64,000 bases of DNA from Brachycybe producta (Eukaryota; Arthropoda; Diplopoda; Playtdesmida; Andrognathidae), in assembly GCA_036925085.1 (NCBI GenBank), contig JAUPFP010000004.1, forward strand, positions 572,001-636,000, read 5' to 3'. Position numbers and translations under genes: made by a program. Shown piece by piece: positions 1 to 16,162 of the stretch (position 1 is its first letter; each line of letters starts with the position of its first letter). Under the pieces are notes generated by a model. It was given only the letters and a program-made list of their open reading frames with translations. It did no database searches and was not told the DNA's origin.

Positions 1-3000
1 CAACATTCGTCCTCATTTCTTGCTTTTAATCTGGCTGTTAAAACTTTTGGTCATTAATAAGATTAATTTCATCCCGTGATCAGATGATCACAAAGACACA
101 AACTTCATTTTCTTTGGTTAGTCACTAGTGACCGGTTTTTTGCTTTTGTTTTATGGCAAGTTTTTCAAGTGTCATTTCAAAATTGCTTTAAGTATTTTGT
201 TTCTCTCTTTCCCCCCCTTATATATAATATGCCATCAGGTAAGAAAATTCCTGTCTTCAATTTCAAAGCACTAACTATGATATACCTTAATGTCATTAAA
301 CATGTTGATGGACATAGTATGCATCAGCAAAGTGACAACAATTTCACGAGAATCATGACAAGAGGATAAAGACATAGATATAGTATAGCTCCAAGAATCG
401 GACTACTAACATTTAGAGATGTTGATAGTGGTAATGGAGAGAGAAAACGACAACATTGATCAGGATTCAAGAGGAGTGAAATAGGTATTTCCTGCCTAAA
501 GTTGGAAAATAGGCGACACAAACATGATGCACAAGACACATGCCAAAGGGAAGAAAACGCAAAGAGACAAATTATATATTTCCCCTCTTCTCCCCTATGT
601 TTCCATTCATTTGAAGAATAAAAAAAGACATTTTTGGTCAGTCGTGCAGACTTGAGTAAATGATTCCCCTCAAGTGGTCACAAAGAATGAGAATGTCCAC
701 TAAATGTTTTTGACATTAGGTAGAACTATAATAGTTTACAATAACATCTCTTTTTAGAAAGTCCAAACAAAATAGTTTTGTCTTAAAAGAATTTCTCAAA
801 CTAGTAAAAAAAAATACTTTTAATGGGGGATAATTCAGTTTGAGGCTTAAATGTTGTTAAAAACATTAAAAGCTTCAATTTGAACAAAAATCATTTGGTT
901 TTACGTTACTAAATAAAGATGAAGACCTACAATGAACATACTGTAGATAGACCAACACATGTTGGAGTTCACACACAAAAAAAAAATTATGAAAACTGCA
1001 GCTGCAAAACCCCCTGTGACCAAAAAACCACTGTTAGATTCATTCAGTTGGGAACTTGGGACTGAAATATACCTTATTACCTCCAGAAGAAAGACCCCTC
1101 CTCACTCAATGCACCACTTCTACCCTCTTCAAAAAAGTTGAAAACCCTCCACTTTCTTTCTTAGGTTTTTCTTATCCAAGTTCAAATCTGCCCCTTAACA
1201 TTTATATGAACAGAAAAATGGTAAAAACTCGTAAAGTAATAAAACAGTCAAGAAAAATCTATTGAGTGAGATAACTTAAAAAAAAAACAGGAAAAAAATC
1301 CCTAACCAACAATTTGATTTTTAAGGTGGCAAATGATGTAGTGTCATCATAGAAAAACAGCTGAAAAGACAAATAAGACTGATTGGTGGCAATTTTTTTT
1401 TCTAAGATAATCCCTCACATCAATTTTAACATTTCATCACTGAAAAGTTTGAAAAAAAAGTGATGAAAAAGCCACTAAAGTTATATTGTAGATAATACAT
1501 TTAAGAATGTAAGAATATAAGAAATTTGGATAATAATGAAAAACACCTGCAGATTCCATCAGCAATTACTTTCAATCAAATAGCATCACTTAACGAATCT
1601 AAAGAAACACTTTTCCATATTTTCTTAGTAAAAATGATTGCATGCATTGATTGGCAATCATCTAATGTCAATCATCCATGTCAACAATATTAACCAAACA
1701 TCACATACATATTACAAACATACTGTCAAGACAGAATGGTTTCATGTATGTGATTTTATGTGATGTGACAGACTCACACAGTAAAGACAAAGATTCCACA
1801 CGCAGAAAATACTAACTAAAACGCAACTGAAAACAATTTATTTATTTTAAATAATCTATTTTAATTGTAATGCCAACTTTCTGCCAAATAAATAGAATCT
1901 AAATTAAAAAAAAATGCCTTTTCAATCGCATTTTCAGGTAACGTTTTCTGCATGTGGGTGAGGAAAAACCGTAGCATAATTATATTGTCAAAAGTAAAAT
2001 ATTTATTCAAATAGAAATCAATAAATCTTAATAAAAATAACCACATCACCTTACAAAGTATAAAATTAATTAAAATTTAGAAAATCTTTTATTAAAATTT
2101 CTCACGTCAGAAAAAAATGAATGTCAAAATCATGAATGATATAATTTCTCTTTTTTTTTCTTCTTTTGCTTATTTTCAACAGAAAAAAATCAAGTCAACA
2201 CCTCATGTAAAACATCTCGATTACAATTTATACAAAGTCTAGAGAATAATACACCAACATAATATATATAACAAAGAATATGGAAGCAAGTCCACCTTTT
2301 AACACATCAAGCATGAATTCAAAAAAAAAGTCCTTTTAAGAAAAATCATAACAAATGCACAGGATTTAAATGGTTGCTAAGCCTATATAAAACTTCATTT
2401 CCCTACAGGTACATTATATGAAGGAAGGAAGGGAAGGACAATACTTTTATATATAAAGTCTAATTCTTGTTTATAGTGTGCAGCTTTACTTGCCCTATAT
2501 GCCTACAATATCGCTCATAGCCATTCACATAAAAAACCAATTTGACTTTTCCCCCATTCTAACTTTTATACCCCCTCATCCACTTTTCGAATTTCTCCCC
2601 TACAATACTGCGTATTCCAATTTAAAACTCGAGTACAGCCCTCGTACCCTCCCATGGAACACCCCTCAATAACACTTATAAACCCCTACTTTAATACTGA
2701 AGGTCTTATGGAAGGAAAAAAAAAACGTCTTGACAAGTTTCCCTCTCTGACCATGGCAAAAGGTGTGTATAATAACCCCATTTTTTTTTAAAAAAAGTGC
2801 AGCAACTGTGGAATGTCATTTTCTCAAATAGAATATATTTTTTCTCTCCATGGCAGACAAGACCCTTATATATATAATTTCAATATATATACGCGTTTCT
2901 TAAAAGATTTAAAAAGAAACAGGGGACATTCCCTCTCTAGTCTCTGCAGAGCCCACTTCCGATCTTTCATCTGAGAATTGAGAAAACATACCAAAATTGT

Positions 3001-6000
3001 CCAGTTCAAAGAGTCTATTGTGTTCATTTTTCTACACAGCATGCAGGGAGATACATAAACATGCGGTTCTCTATATATTTGGGACCATATCTACAATATA
3101 TACGTATAGGCCCAACCAATGAAAATAAACACTTGTTGAAGCAGTCATGCTTGAAATGTCTACCAAGGACACCATGTGCTTATAATATACACTGGTATAA
3201 GTCCATGAATATAAATAAACACAATGTGGAACAAAAAACCAGGCATATACACACCTACAGTATTCTCAAATCTCAACCTTATAGACTGCACCATAACACA
3301 ATATATTTTTGACTCAATAGACAGAAAAAACATATCAATTCAATCAACTGAAGCAGCAATGACCATGTCCAGTTCTAGTTATTGGAACTGGAATCAGACT
3401 GGATAAATGTGATAATCATAATGTCACTTTCACATCACAGCCAAACACAGTAATAATTAAAAATGCTAACACACGTCACAGCTTATCAAAATACATCTGA
3501 AATTGCACCTGAAATCTAAAAACATAAAAGGAAACAATTTCAAACCTATTTCCTATACAAAACGCAAAATGTTGGACACTATGAAAATTATCATGTTGTA
3601 TTTTGTATTGAAAGCACATAGTTATGAACTTATCTCAGTTTAGTTGTACTTCTTTCATATATAACTTATGAAATTCAGCCTATTCAGGTACTATGCCAAC
3701 CGCCCAGCTATATCAGGTCCTAAAGTACTATATTAGAACAGTTGTATTTACTAGTTATGTAGTGATGTGTATTGCAGCATAAATTACATCATAAATTATG
3801 GTGTAGTTACTTTAGTAGAATTGATGTAGTGTGTTTTTGGTGTAAGCTAACTAAATTAGCATAGTGAAAAGAGTTCATGAATAGGTAAAAAAAATAATTT
3901 GGTAGCGCGACTGCAATTTGAAAACATATTACAGTAATCATATCCAGACCAAGCAAACAACAGCTAAACACGCCTTAATTATAAATATTTCATTCAACAA
4001 TCAATATAAATTTAAATGAGTTCACCACTCACTCTATAGCTCAAAACAAGACAAAAAAATAAAGGGATGGTCAACACCAGATGTACAGAAGAAGAAGAAA
4101 AAACAATCTATATTAATAATTCAGCATGTTGACATGACACTGTATTTCTACAACTATTTGAAATGATGAATTATGTTTAATTATTTACATTAGTTTGAAC
4201 CAATTGAAAAGACACCTAAAATTTCACCAACTGTCATTGTGTAAATTTGAATAATTTGCCAATTTAGAATAACATTGCACATTTGCATTTTTTTCTCTCG
4301 CTTAATCTATCCTTTAGTCCATCCAACACAAACATGAGTACAGTAAACAGTAGTACATGCTAAACTAAACCCCCAACTTTTATCCCTCCACCCCTAAGGG
4401 CGCCCAATGCCCCTTGCACTTTTAATTTCGTCATGCATACATATGTCATGTGCCATATTTCAAAACATAATAAATATATTTATGGATTTCGTAATGGCAG
4501 CAGTAGCAACAGCAGCTAGCTAGCTTTATTATCTATCAGCAATCGTCTCACGTCATTTGCACCCGATATGGTTGCATCAATCTCCATACCAGAGAAGGTT
4601 AATGAGTGAGTGCCGCAAATTCAGTGGCCGTGGCTCAAAGTCGACATGCAATCTCATTATAAAAACCCATGTTATTATCGCATCATGCATACATTGACTG
4701 TAGTATGGTAGAAGACCTATACAGAAAAATGTTGTAGACATAAAAAAATACTTCAAAAAAAGAGGCTGTAGGGTAAGGTAGGTAGGTAACCCAACATGAT
4801 GCATCATTTAGCCTACTGCACATCTCTCTTATTTTTGCAACCAATAGAAAACAATTACTATTGCTTTTTTTTAAAACTAACATTTGAGTCAATACTGCGT
4901 GAAGTAATTAAAAACCAGATGCAGTTTCTTTTTTTCATACCTCTAAATCACAAGCCATGCAATGGTGAATGGCACTGAAATAGACTAATAATAAACTAAA
5001 ATATAGAAGAAAAAAATGGGGTTTCATACATGCAATTTAAATAAAAAGAGAGGCCAATGTTAAGTGTATTGACAATTTTAAAATCCATGTACCCATAGAT
5101 GGTAGTGCCTCCTCTAGTCTCTCCACCATCATCATCATCATCATCATCATTATGGACACATCCTTCAAAGTGTGCTTAATGCACTTAATAATATGCCATT
5201 TATGAATTTTTAGTTGCGTGTCCAACATCATGTGTGATCTGATCACAATCCTATTTCTATAGGTTAGAATCTAACCTATGGGACCTATCACTATTATAGC
5301 GTGACAAAGAATGTTCTTGATGTTCTGGAACAAGAACATCTTATCCCAACCAACCTTCTTAACAAACAGATCCAAATCAACCAATAAGTTAAGCAAGTAA
5401 AAGCTATTTTTTTGCACCAAAGTATAGCCGGTCACTGATCCTGGAATTTTTATCCATGCAAAGATTATTTATTGCATATCATTGCATATTACACTATATC
5501 AAACGTTTCTTTTCAGAAAGTTTCATCAAAATTTGACAACCATGACTGGACAATAAACTAAAAAAAAAATTCACATCTGCCCTTGAAAAGGGTTTGCCAA
5601 TTGATTTTTTCCTTCAATTTTGTATATCTATTGTATTCTTTTCTGTGTACATACATATTCAAATATGTTGCATATGGTCATTAATTAATTAAAAATGTAG
5701 CGTAATTGAACAATTTTTTTAATTTTTTACAAGTTTATTTTAGTTATCTACAGCGTGTATTCGGGAAGTGCAGCGACCTAATAAAAAATCACTAAACTCA
5801 GAAAAAAGGGTTATATAAAGTTAAAAACCCATAATCCTATTTATTGAATAATTTGTTTAAAAAGGGTTCATAACAACCGATGAAACTAACAAATTTGATT
5901 TGAAAATTTTCAATTTTCTACTGTGGAAAAATTGCAATGAAGTTCTGAAGTTTAAAATGGAAATGTGAAGTGGATGTGTGGATGTGTTAGTGGGAAAATA

Positions 6001-8439
6001 TTGAATCATAATTTCTTTAAAAACCGACATTTTTTAAAAATTGTGTAAGCTTGAAATCAATGATTCAAGCTTAGGCAATAAAATCTGAATAATGTATTAA
6101 TATTGCACATAGATCTAATAGCTAAAATCTATAAATCATTACAGTAACATTACTGTTTATTGCTCCAATAGATCTACTTCCAAGAATTAACAACATACTT
6201 CAACATAAAAACATAGGTTTTATGAAATAAATTTATCTACTTTTATTAATAATAAAAAAAAGTTTCTAGAAGATGGTGCCAGTTTGATAACAATTGAATC
6301 ATATGAATCATTAAAAGAGTGCTTGCTTATAAAATAAAAATTATCAGTAAGATTACATTGTGATAACTTTGATAAGTTCGATTAAATAGAGAAGATACAT
6401 TAACCATTTATCATCTTACCATAAACATAGTGTTGCAACGTTCATTCATTACAAATGTCAAAATTATGTTTGAATATTATATGATGTATGTTTGTTTCTT
6501 GGGCGACAACAATCAATATTGACAAATAATGACAAATTCATGTTTCTAGGAATTATGATGACGACATTGCTAAAATGTCAAAAATGAAAGTGTAGGTGTT
6601 TAATATTTGATTGAAAGTTAAATAGAGAAAAAGTTTGAAGTTTGTCATGTTGTTTGTCAATGTCTTGTGACTTTTTTCGACAGCACAGTAGTCAGTAGTA
6701 AATTGTTTATGTCTTATATTATTAGTAAATGTGTGTTAATGCAGACATAATGTTGGAAATGTGTATGTTGTTGTATGTCGCGCAGAAATGGTTCTTATTT
6801 TTTCGCTCTTATTTGTTAATAATCGATTTCTCGGTTGAAAATAGAGACAAATTCGTCATGGAAACATTTTCTGTGGCAAGAATGACACGCCACAATGGCA
6901 AAACAAAACTATTCATTCAAATAGAACAAGAAAAAAAATATGTATAAGAAATAAAACTCGTTTTTTTAACTTTATGATAGTCTTCACTAAAACAATTTCA
7001 AGAAGAATCTGTGAACCAAAACGACAAAATAAAATTATAGAAAATATTACATTAAACTGTAAATTTTTAGATTCACAATACTGTATACAGTACATAAACC
7101 TGCAGCATTATTATTAATAAGTTAATAACATATTTTCTAAGTTGCATTGTAAACTGAAACGCTTCTTAATTTGAAATTCGATTCATTCATGCTCTAAGAT
7201 AATAATTCAAGATTCAAACCATAAGCTTATTAACTTAATTTTTTTTAAAAAAAGGGTAGATAATTTTACAATTATATTCTTTCTATATAATGTATACCAA
7301 AATTAGGTCTTGATAATTTTTTTTTGTTCATCTGACAAGTGTTTATCATCCTATTTCTAACAAATACTGATTAGAGGATGAGGTAATTCATTTCAATTGA
7401 TTGATCGATTGATATACCAACTTTATCAAATTAGTTTTTTTTTTTTATCAAAATCTCACCAACTGTTTTTGTGTGTATTTTGCCACATAAAATAGAAATG
7501 ATTGATTGTTCTATTGATACAAATTACATTAATTATTATGATTCAAAACTTCATTGAATAAAAAAAACGATTTTAACAATATAAATTAGATGATCATATT
7601 TAAAAAAAGCTAAAGTTGAATAAAAAAAAACATTGCTCACAACTACAAACAATATTATTACATGTGAATTTGTTGAGAGAGAATCTTTTTTTTTTTGCTA
7701 TTGTATTGTTTAGAAGAACCAAAAAAGCCACGTATGGAACAATGACCTGCCACCCCCTTTTTTCAGATCAGATTTGCTTCTAAAGTAGAATAATTTGCAT
7801 CCATTTGTCAATAGAAAATAGCTACTACTTTGTTACCTTCTTCTTCCAATTGCTATAAGCAAAAAAAAAATATAAGTATTATACATCTTTTGCATATGCA
7901 AATTAATAACAGGTTAAAAATGTTATATTGCTAATGATGTACCCCTCCTCCCTCAAAAACAGATAGAAAAGAGAAAGCATACCCCCATCTTTATAAGCAT
8001 ACACAAAGATGAAAAGGATTACAGAAATTGCCATAATTCAAAGAGAATACAAATGAACACAAAGAAATTGAGCTAGTTTAAAAATAATAATAATACTTTC
8101 TATTTTACAAAGTGTGCCCAAAAGTGCAAATAACCCCCTTATATAAATTATAATACTACATGAGTGACGTATGTACCATACTAATAAGTTAAATCCGAAA
8201 TACAAATGCGTAAAAAGCAAAAAATTGCATACCTGGTAATCTTTGAAAATTTGCATAATTTCATTTATTTCTTAAAAACACCTTTTTGACAGAAATAAAT
8301 TCTACAATAGGGTTTCTTAAAGTAAATCGTTATGATTATGCATTTTCTGTTTTTGCTTCAGACATTTTTTTAATTAATTGTGTTTTTGCTATATAATATA
8401 CATTTTTTTATTTGCATAAAATAAATAATTTTCTTGCAT

Positions 8440-8525
8440 TTTTATTTATTATTTTTTTATTTTATTATTTTATTATTTTATTATTTTATTATTTATTATT
8501 TATTTATTTATCATTTATTTTTATT
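8440..8525. repeat. (TTTTA)n-like simple repeat
   Basis: A repeating TTTTATTA pattern over about 85 bp, then TTTA units. Confidence 0.9.
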
Positions 8526-9624
8526 ATACTTTTTTATTTGCATAAAATAAAATAAACCAACTCGTTTTGATTTTGCATTTTCTGTTATTGCTCTTCTGAT
8601 GGCTGTAGTTATGACTTAGTTACTTCAGACATTTGCTTAATTTTACTTTTGCTATATAATATACATACAGTATTTTAATTTGCATAAAATAAATCATTTT
8701 CGTGTGTCATTTTCACTTTTTGAGATATACTTTTATTTGCATAATTTCTAAAAAAACAACTTGCAAAATTATGAATAAAATAGTTTTCGCTTTACTCATC
8801 ATTATGACCTCATATTTTTTTTTTAATTAAAAATATCAAGAAAAACTAAACGGAAAACGATTGGCCTAGTTTATTAAACATATATTTACAAAAAAAACTA
8901 GATTTTTTTCTGATAGAGCACAAAAGAGGAAATCAAACATCCGTTCACACGCACACATAATACACTAACATTCCAAAGGTTTTTTTTACAATATGGAAAA
9001 GGTTATACACATCAGTGCTGATGATCGAACTGTAATTTTGAACAATAATAAAGAGTGGGTGGGTGTCTCACACACATACAGTATATACACACAAGTTCAA
9101 AAGACTTTTTAAAAAATAGCTGTATATTTAAATACTGTGAATCTAATTATGAAATTTTAGTTTTATTTGAATGAAAAAATGACTAACATTCACACCTGTC
9201 ACGGTTTCTGCATACATGGGATATAGAAGAAGAAGAAGAAAAAAAAAATGTTATGTTCACCCAAGTTATGATTCCCTGATGTCGAAATTAAAAAAAAACT
9301 CAAATACATCCGGGATTTTGTTAACATTTCCTATATATTTTTTTGTAGGTTCCGGTATAACAATTTCCTAAAATCAAAACCTAATGTCACACATACAGTA
9401 CAAACACATGGTGGACACAGGAAAACTCTTTTAAGTTTTCTACCAAATAAAGAAAAACACACAAGGTTGAATTAAAAAATCATAATACCACCACAACCTA
9501 CACATACTTTCAGAAAGAATTATAGTTGTGTTTTTATTGTTTTGTTTCATTTTCTACATATATAGTTTGTGTTTATGCTTTTATGAAAAACTGGTCATGG
9601 TCATCTATGTAAGATACATTGTCA

Positions 9625-9626
9625 TG

Positions 9627-9697
<71 letters not shown>
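9625..9697. repeat. (CA)n(TA)n microsatellite
   Basis: About 11 CA units pass directly into about 25 TA units. Confidence 0.98.
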
Positions 9698-9699
<2 letters not shown>

Positions 9700-11619
9700 T
9701 GTATATATAGAAAACAATGTATAAATGTAATATTATCTATATTTGAAACAAATAGCTGGTATTCATTGAATGTGAATGCATTTCAACCTTTAATGCCACC
9801 AAAAAACCACCATCACCATCACATGCCGGAAGATAATGTAGTAGTATTAAAATTTCATGAAAAGAAAAGTAGCAATACAAGGATGGAATTTCTTATGTTT
9901 TCAAAGAATAGCCTCATCACGATGAACAAAAAAAAATTGTAATAAAAAAGCATGTATGGAAAAGAAAAAAAGAAACATGAAGTAACATCATCACAAAAGT
10001 TCAGCTTCTTCTCATTTTAGACATAGAGAAGCAAGCAAATGGCTATTTCATCTTTATAATCCTCCCTTTTCCTTCTTTTATATGTCACACAAAACACAAT
10101 CGATGATGAATCAAATCAAAAATGGCTGCCAAAATGTGTGTGTGTGTGTTTAGGCGGTAGCCAATTTATAAACAACATCTTAACAAATTTTTGTTTCTGA
10201 AGAGTGAAGACACCAGACAAAAAGGCCAATGAACGCTTATTTTCTATAGGCTATTTTATACCTTTATGTATATTTGTATTTATGTATATATTCTTAACAT
10301 GATGACATTTCCCCTTTTTAACCTAAACCACTTTTACCATCGAACACCCCACCCCCTCTTATTATTTATATGAAATGAAATTAAAATTTATATAAAAACA
10401 AATCTGCAATTTTGACTTCGCCTTTAAATGCTTTCTAATTTTTTTATATTAATTTTTTTATGAAAAATTACAAGTGGTATAAATAAATGGTGACATCATA
10501 TGAATTTGTAATGCAATAGGCATATAAAATTAATGGTTTATGACACACCATAACCACATTTCTTGAGGCTCTCCCTCCTTTTTCTTAAAAAAAGAGCATG
10601 CTTAAATGTTTTAAGCATTAATCCCATAGGGCAACAATATAACTTGGATATAAGTTCAGGTTAGCCCTCTTTTTTGTTGTTGCTGGTTGGTTACAATATG
10701 TATATATACATTATATTAAATCGGTCACTTCAAAAGCATTTCAAGAGAAGATGCCACTCAAATAAAAAGATTTAGACCTTCTACCTTGGCTTAGAAATAA
10801 AACTTCTCTTAAAACTCATCACATATCAATTCAATGCAAAAGCTTTTTATATTACGGCCATTTTAAAATTTTTTTATACTATATATACAGGTATATATAT
10901 TGCCTTCATTTAACACAATCGTCACCATTGTTCCACAAGGTAAACCAGCAAGTTTAACAATAACCATGTACTAAATCTATCCACCCTCATTTGACCAACC
11001 TCACACCCCTCACCTTTTCTCAAGCATTTTTATGATATTTTTTTTTCCTTCCTAAAAAATGTACTTCTCGTGACAACATAAAAATTGCTTATTTCCCTTT
11101 TGTTTCTTAATTAGGAAACAGGACGTTCATTTAAAATAATGCAAAAAAATACCCTTTTTGTCAGAAAAAAAAATGCACTGTACAAATAAATCTCTAGTGA
11201 CTTTATGCATAGTTAGACCTAAATTTGCAAAAAAAAAACCCACACAACTGTTTTGGTTTCAAACTTCTTTTGTTCTAAGTTTTTTTTAATAATTGGTTAA
11301 CCACCCCTTATTTTCTTGAAGAATAATTAACTAAATTGTTTCGAACACAAAAATAAAAAAATATAGAATCTCTTCACATAATTTTTTTTTTCTAAAACAA
11401 AAATTAGAAAGTAGGTAATGAGATGTTCGTGATCTCGAATCTTAGAAAACTTCGAAAATAATAACTGTAGTTTCTATTCGAATTTTTTCCAAGTCAATTA
11501 AAATGGGTTGTGTACTTCTCGAAATTATCCTCTCACCATTATAATTTTTTTTTCTTTAGAAAAAAGTTCAATTTGTAGAGGTTAACACACAAAAACATAA
11601 GAAACAAAAATTATGGTAC

Positions 11620-11682
11620 CTGGGCAATTCTAGCGTAAATATATCCCTGATCCACTTCTGGCATGTGTATTTCGCCCCGATC
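11620..11682 (-). CDS. Second exon of the same unrecognised gene
   Basis: This 63-nt (21-codon) segment has a pyrimidine-rich acceptor (TTTGTTGGATAG) and the donor CCCAG|GTACCA. Its peptide contains GEIHMPEVDQGYIYARIAQ. It is GC-richer than its surroundings and keeps phase 0 at both ends, so it joins the 26.4-kb exon without a frame problem; a skipped exon between them is possible. No downstream exon could be placed between here and position 1, so the gene probably continues beyond the window or in exons too short to see. Confidence 0.5.
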
Positions 11683-14014
11683 CTATCCAACAAAAACAAA
11701 AAAGGCAAACAAAAAATTAAAAAATGGAAAATTATAAAATGTGTTAGAAACTAGAATAGTAGACGGTTTATTACTGAAGCAAAACGTTTGCACAAAACGC
11801 ATAATCACGTTTTTAACCTCTACTCTAATACCATATGAGTGCCATATTTGTGCAATAATAAATAATTAATCAGTTTAATCCAAAAATAAAAATACATAAA
11901 ACTCACAAATTGCATAATTTTTGGAAATGCGAAAAAAATTCTAGCGATTGTAGTTATTAATTGCTTCAGACATTGTGCTTTATCTTTAATATTGCATAAA
12001 ATGAACAATTTGCTTATTCAGATTTTTTGGGGTTTGTTTTCTATTTGCCTTCTTCAAATGCACAATTTCTAAAAACTATCTGAACATTTCGTTCTCTTAA
12101 AGCTTTGGCCTTAGTTGTTACAGATGGTATTTTCTTTATAATATGTTTAACATTAGTAACAAACTTAAAGCAATTTGAAAAATAATCAAATTTTAAGATT
12201 GAAACATAATTTTGAAATAGGCCTACTAAACAGTTTGCTTTTAAAAGATTTCTTCAAGAAAATATTTCTAGCATGTTTCTAGCATATAGTCTAAAATCCT
12301 AGTTCCTAGTTTCTAACAACTTCAGAATTTTTTTTTACATAAACTTACTTCGAAATAACATTTACGTTCATAATAGAAATTCTTGCATATTAACAGTTTT
12401 AAAAAAAATTTACATAGTGAGCTAACTTGTCAAGTTTTAGCTCAGTGGGAGCTAAAAATTCATACAAAAAGACAATCCTTGTTTGAAGTCGTTTCATTTA
12501 CATTGTATGTTAAGGTGAATCCAAAAATAAGATAAGACAGATGATAATCATTATCCATTTCAAGGCGAATTTCTATCTAAATACAAAGAAGTTTTTCTTA
12601 TTAAAAGAAACCTAGCCTAAAATTCTTTGCCAAACTATCCTTGTATTATATCAAATCTAAAAAGCATGACTAACGATTAATTAAAGCGTTCAATTATTTA
12701 GCTCGATTGTTATTTTTTTAAAAAAAAAGTCAAGAAGAATAAAAACTTTTTTCGTGAACTATAATAATAAATCCGGAAGTACATCTTTTTCAAAGGAGTA
12801 TACACCATAACTTTATTATATACTTGTATATTGACTTTTAAAAATTCATGCACACTGCCTCTTGTATATAATTTTAGAGAAGACCAAAAAAATGAAAATA
12901 TATCTTTTTAAAAAAAAATTAAAATTGCTAATATTCCTTGTAGCTATCAATATAATTAAAAAATATAATAGAAAAATACTATGGCTAATTTTACTAAATA
13001 TTGTCTGAAGTTGCAACAAATCATGTTCAACATTTTTATAAAGTTCTATAAACAATATTTTTCTGTCTTTAAAATTTATTAAATTGTTTGTTTGTACAAA
13101 GATGAAGCTTATCACATATTGAAATCTATATTGAAATTAAAACGAGATATTTTTTTTTGTGACTATAAAGTTATGATTTTTTTTGTTGCTCATGAAGATA
13201 CTGGCGGCTTGTGAGGTCCATAATTTATCTTAATGTAGGTAATAAAAAAAAATGTAATTACATCTAGCTTTTGATTATGAGATGAGATCATGAAAGATGG
13301 GGTAAAAAAATTCTGGGGGTTGGAGAGAGGATAGATGAATAATAATAATAATAAAAAAATATTAAGATCTTCATCTTTCGATTATGATGGCATCATATAT
13401 CATATATAGAAGGGGAGATAGAGAAAAAAAATGAGGACTTATTACTGTGATAATTTCATATTTTTTTATTTCATATAATTTGACAGATGAAAATATCACA
13501 TTTAAAGAGGCTTTCTTAAAATGTAAATTTATGGATTATAGACCCAAAAAAAATTATGTATAAAATAGTCTAATAATTTTTGTTTCATTCTTCTTCTATA
13601 CTTTTTTTCTCTTTCCTTGTAATTATTATAAAAAAAATTTATAGACTATATAAAAAAAAGTGCAACAGAAAACTTAAATTTTGCATCAGGAAATGAGCAG
13701 GATCTCATGAAGATGTCCACATTTAATAGAGAGAAAATTGGATGTGTGTATATCAATCAATCTCGAATAAATCTCTTATAAGTCACGTTCATCACGATTA
13801 GTAAATATAATATAATGTATATATAACCTACATGTATTAGTTGGAGTGTTTGTACTAACGTGACTGACTATATTCTAACTACAAGGTATTCCATCATCAT
13901 TGTTCCGGCAATTGGTGTGTAATTGCAGACAGAATGAGAGAGAAAAAAAACTTATGAGATACTATACATGTATAGTATATATTTATAATGAGATGTTGCA
14001 AACGCATGAGGGAT

Positions 14015-14016
<2 letters not shown>

Positions 14017-14095
<79 letters not shown>
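14017..14095. repeat. (TA)n microsatellite
   Basis: About 37 TA units. Confidence 0.98.
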
Positions 14096-14096
<1 letters not shown>

Positions 14097-16162
14097 AAAA
14101 AGACAACCCAACATTGTCAACATATTCCCATTAAAACACTTAAGTTGCCTAGCCTCAGATTTTACATATACAGGCCTTATAAAGATGTATTATATAGGCT
14201 AAGCAAGCCTAGATGATAAATAATAATAAAAAAACATGTATTTTTGTTTAACCATGAATGAGGAATAATTACAGGTAGTACCAACATTGTTACCAAAAAA
14301 ATTGCTAGGACGTGTAGTCTTTAACCTATTTCTAAAAGAACCACAAAAAAAACTTCTCTGCCCAACTAATTTGCACCTGAAAAAACTTAAGACAATTACT
14401 TGTATTACAATGCAGATAGAATTTAAGTATCACATTCATATTGTTAAAAATTGAAAATCATCAAAGTTACCTAAAAATAATAATAAAAAAATCTGGTATA
14501 CCCGCTTCACTAAATTTTATATACTAAAACACCTAAAATCCTACATCAGCAAAATAATAAAATGCAACAGAAATCTTTAAATATTCAGTTTTGAGATATA
14601 ATTTTAAATCGAGAAACCAAGTATTTCTATTTATAGGAAAATGATTCAAAAAGATTATCTTTGAATGTTAGGAGGATGATTCCTCAATGACAACAACTTT
14701 CAAGTATTTTTAAAAGGAACAACTGAAGGATGATAGTGAAGGAAAGTATTCAAATCCTACAATAGCTAAAATGATAAAAGCAGACTAGAAAAGTCCACCT
14801 ATGCTGTATGTAAAGAGTATACAGATTGAATGACATTCTCCCCAAAAACGACATCCCTCCTAAATGATCCTCCTAATCCTCTATGTTCAAAGTAATAATA
14901 ATGCTGAGGGGATAGTGTAGGGCTGTGAGAGTTCTACAGTACATACTGCAATATAGGTATAATTCACAATGTTAGTCCAAGCTCCTTATAATAGCGTATG
15001 TTGAAAAATGAATGGAGCAACAATAGGACTTATGTTATTTTACCGGATTAGAAGGGAAGTTAGAAAAATCCTGCATTTTGACAAGAAAATCGACAATTGT
15101 CCAAGATCTTCAATTGAGATTCAGAAGAAAAAAAAATGTCTTCAACATATTTATACCTTGATTCCTTTACCTTAAAGTACATCAGATCATACATAAAAAA
15201 TAGACCTATGCCCCCTTCTTAATCTCATAATTTCAAACTTAACTTTTTTAAGTATTTGTTAATTGTTTAAAAAAATTGAAAATATTATATATTTATATAA
15301 ATGGTGTTACACAAAAAAAGTTCTAGCCTCATTTTAACAAACAAGTTGCAATTTTCTGAACTTCTTTTTTTGTTTTGTGCCATATTCAACAACATTCAAT
15401 AATGATGGCACACACATGCTTTAATGGAGACCAAAAAGCATGTTTCTCAGTTTTCTTTCAATTCAGCCAAAGGAACCCCAACAAAAAGCATTCCTATTTG
15501 TACCTCAAGGGATTTTTTAGCAATTTGTATAACAAACCCGAAGTCATAAAAAAAGCAAAATGGTTTCAAAACTTCAGAGTGATTATTCCACACCTTCGCT
15601 TCAAGGAGAGTTGATCAAAACAAGTTTTCTCAATTTAAAAATAGGTTTTTTTTCCCTCTTCTTTTTCTTCTTCTGAATGTTTTTTCTTGAGTTTCTACCA
15701 TATAGCAGCATACCTATATACTATACTGTAGTGTGCACTATAATAGAATATACAGAAAAGACAAAACCACAGCCATCTTTTTTTATTCCATTGGGTCAAA
15801 AAACAACAAAAATAAAAAAGTAACTGAAAATTGTGGATTAATAATGGATTAAGAGTGAAAATTGTAAAATAAGGCAATTACACTCTTGAGAAATGAAAAG
15901 AAAAATTGTGAAACTCAAACTTAATAAAAAATACTTCTAAAATTGAAAACTATATCAAGTTTTTTTTTTCTTCAGTGACGAATAAATCTCATGAAAAATA
16001 ATTTCCAACATGTTTACAAATTTGGTCAATGGTTAGTGATATCACACCTAAAAGTATACGAGCAATAAGATATGATAAATTGCATATCTTTTATTTTCAA
16101 TAAAATATATTAAAAACCTATAAAAACTAATTTAAAAAATAAATTGATTTTGAATTTGAAAA

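Larger units (their letters stand above)
1..11619. other. Non-coding, AT-rich DNA
   Basis: No supported exon was found. It contains poly-A/T runs, an (ATC)n run at 5,128-5,152 and the simple repeats listed separately. If the minus-strand gene continues past 11,620, its remaining exons or a long 3' UTR would lie here. Confidence 0.6.

Noticed and set aside
9528..9942. Frames with His-Thr and Tyr-Ile runs
   Set aside because: They arise from (CA)n(TA)n; the tail has no splice or start support.
12415..12460. tRNA-like word TTTTAGCTCAGTGGGAGCTAAAA
   Set aside because: It has an A-box-like word only; no anticodon or T arm can be folded.
15375..15614. 79-codon plus-strand frame
   Set aside because: Plausible mixed composition, but no splice sites, no similarity recognised, and no neighbouring exon.
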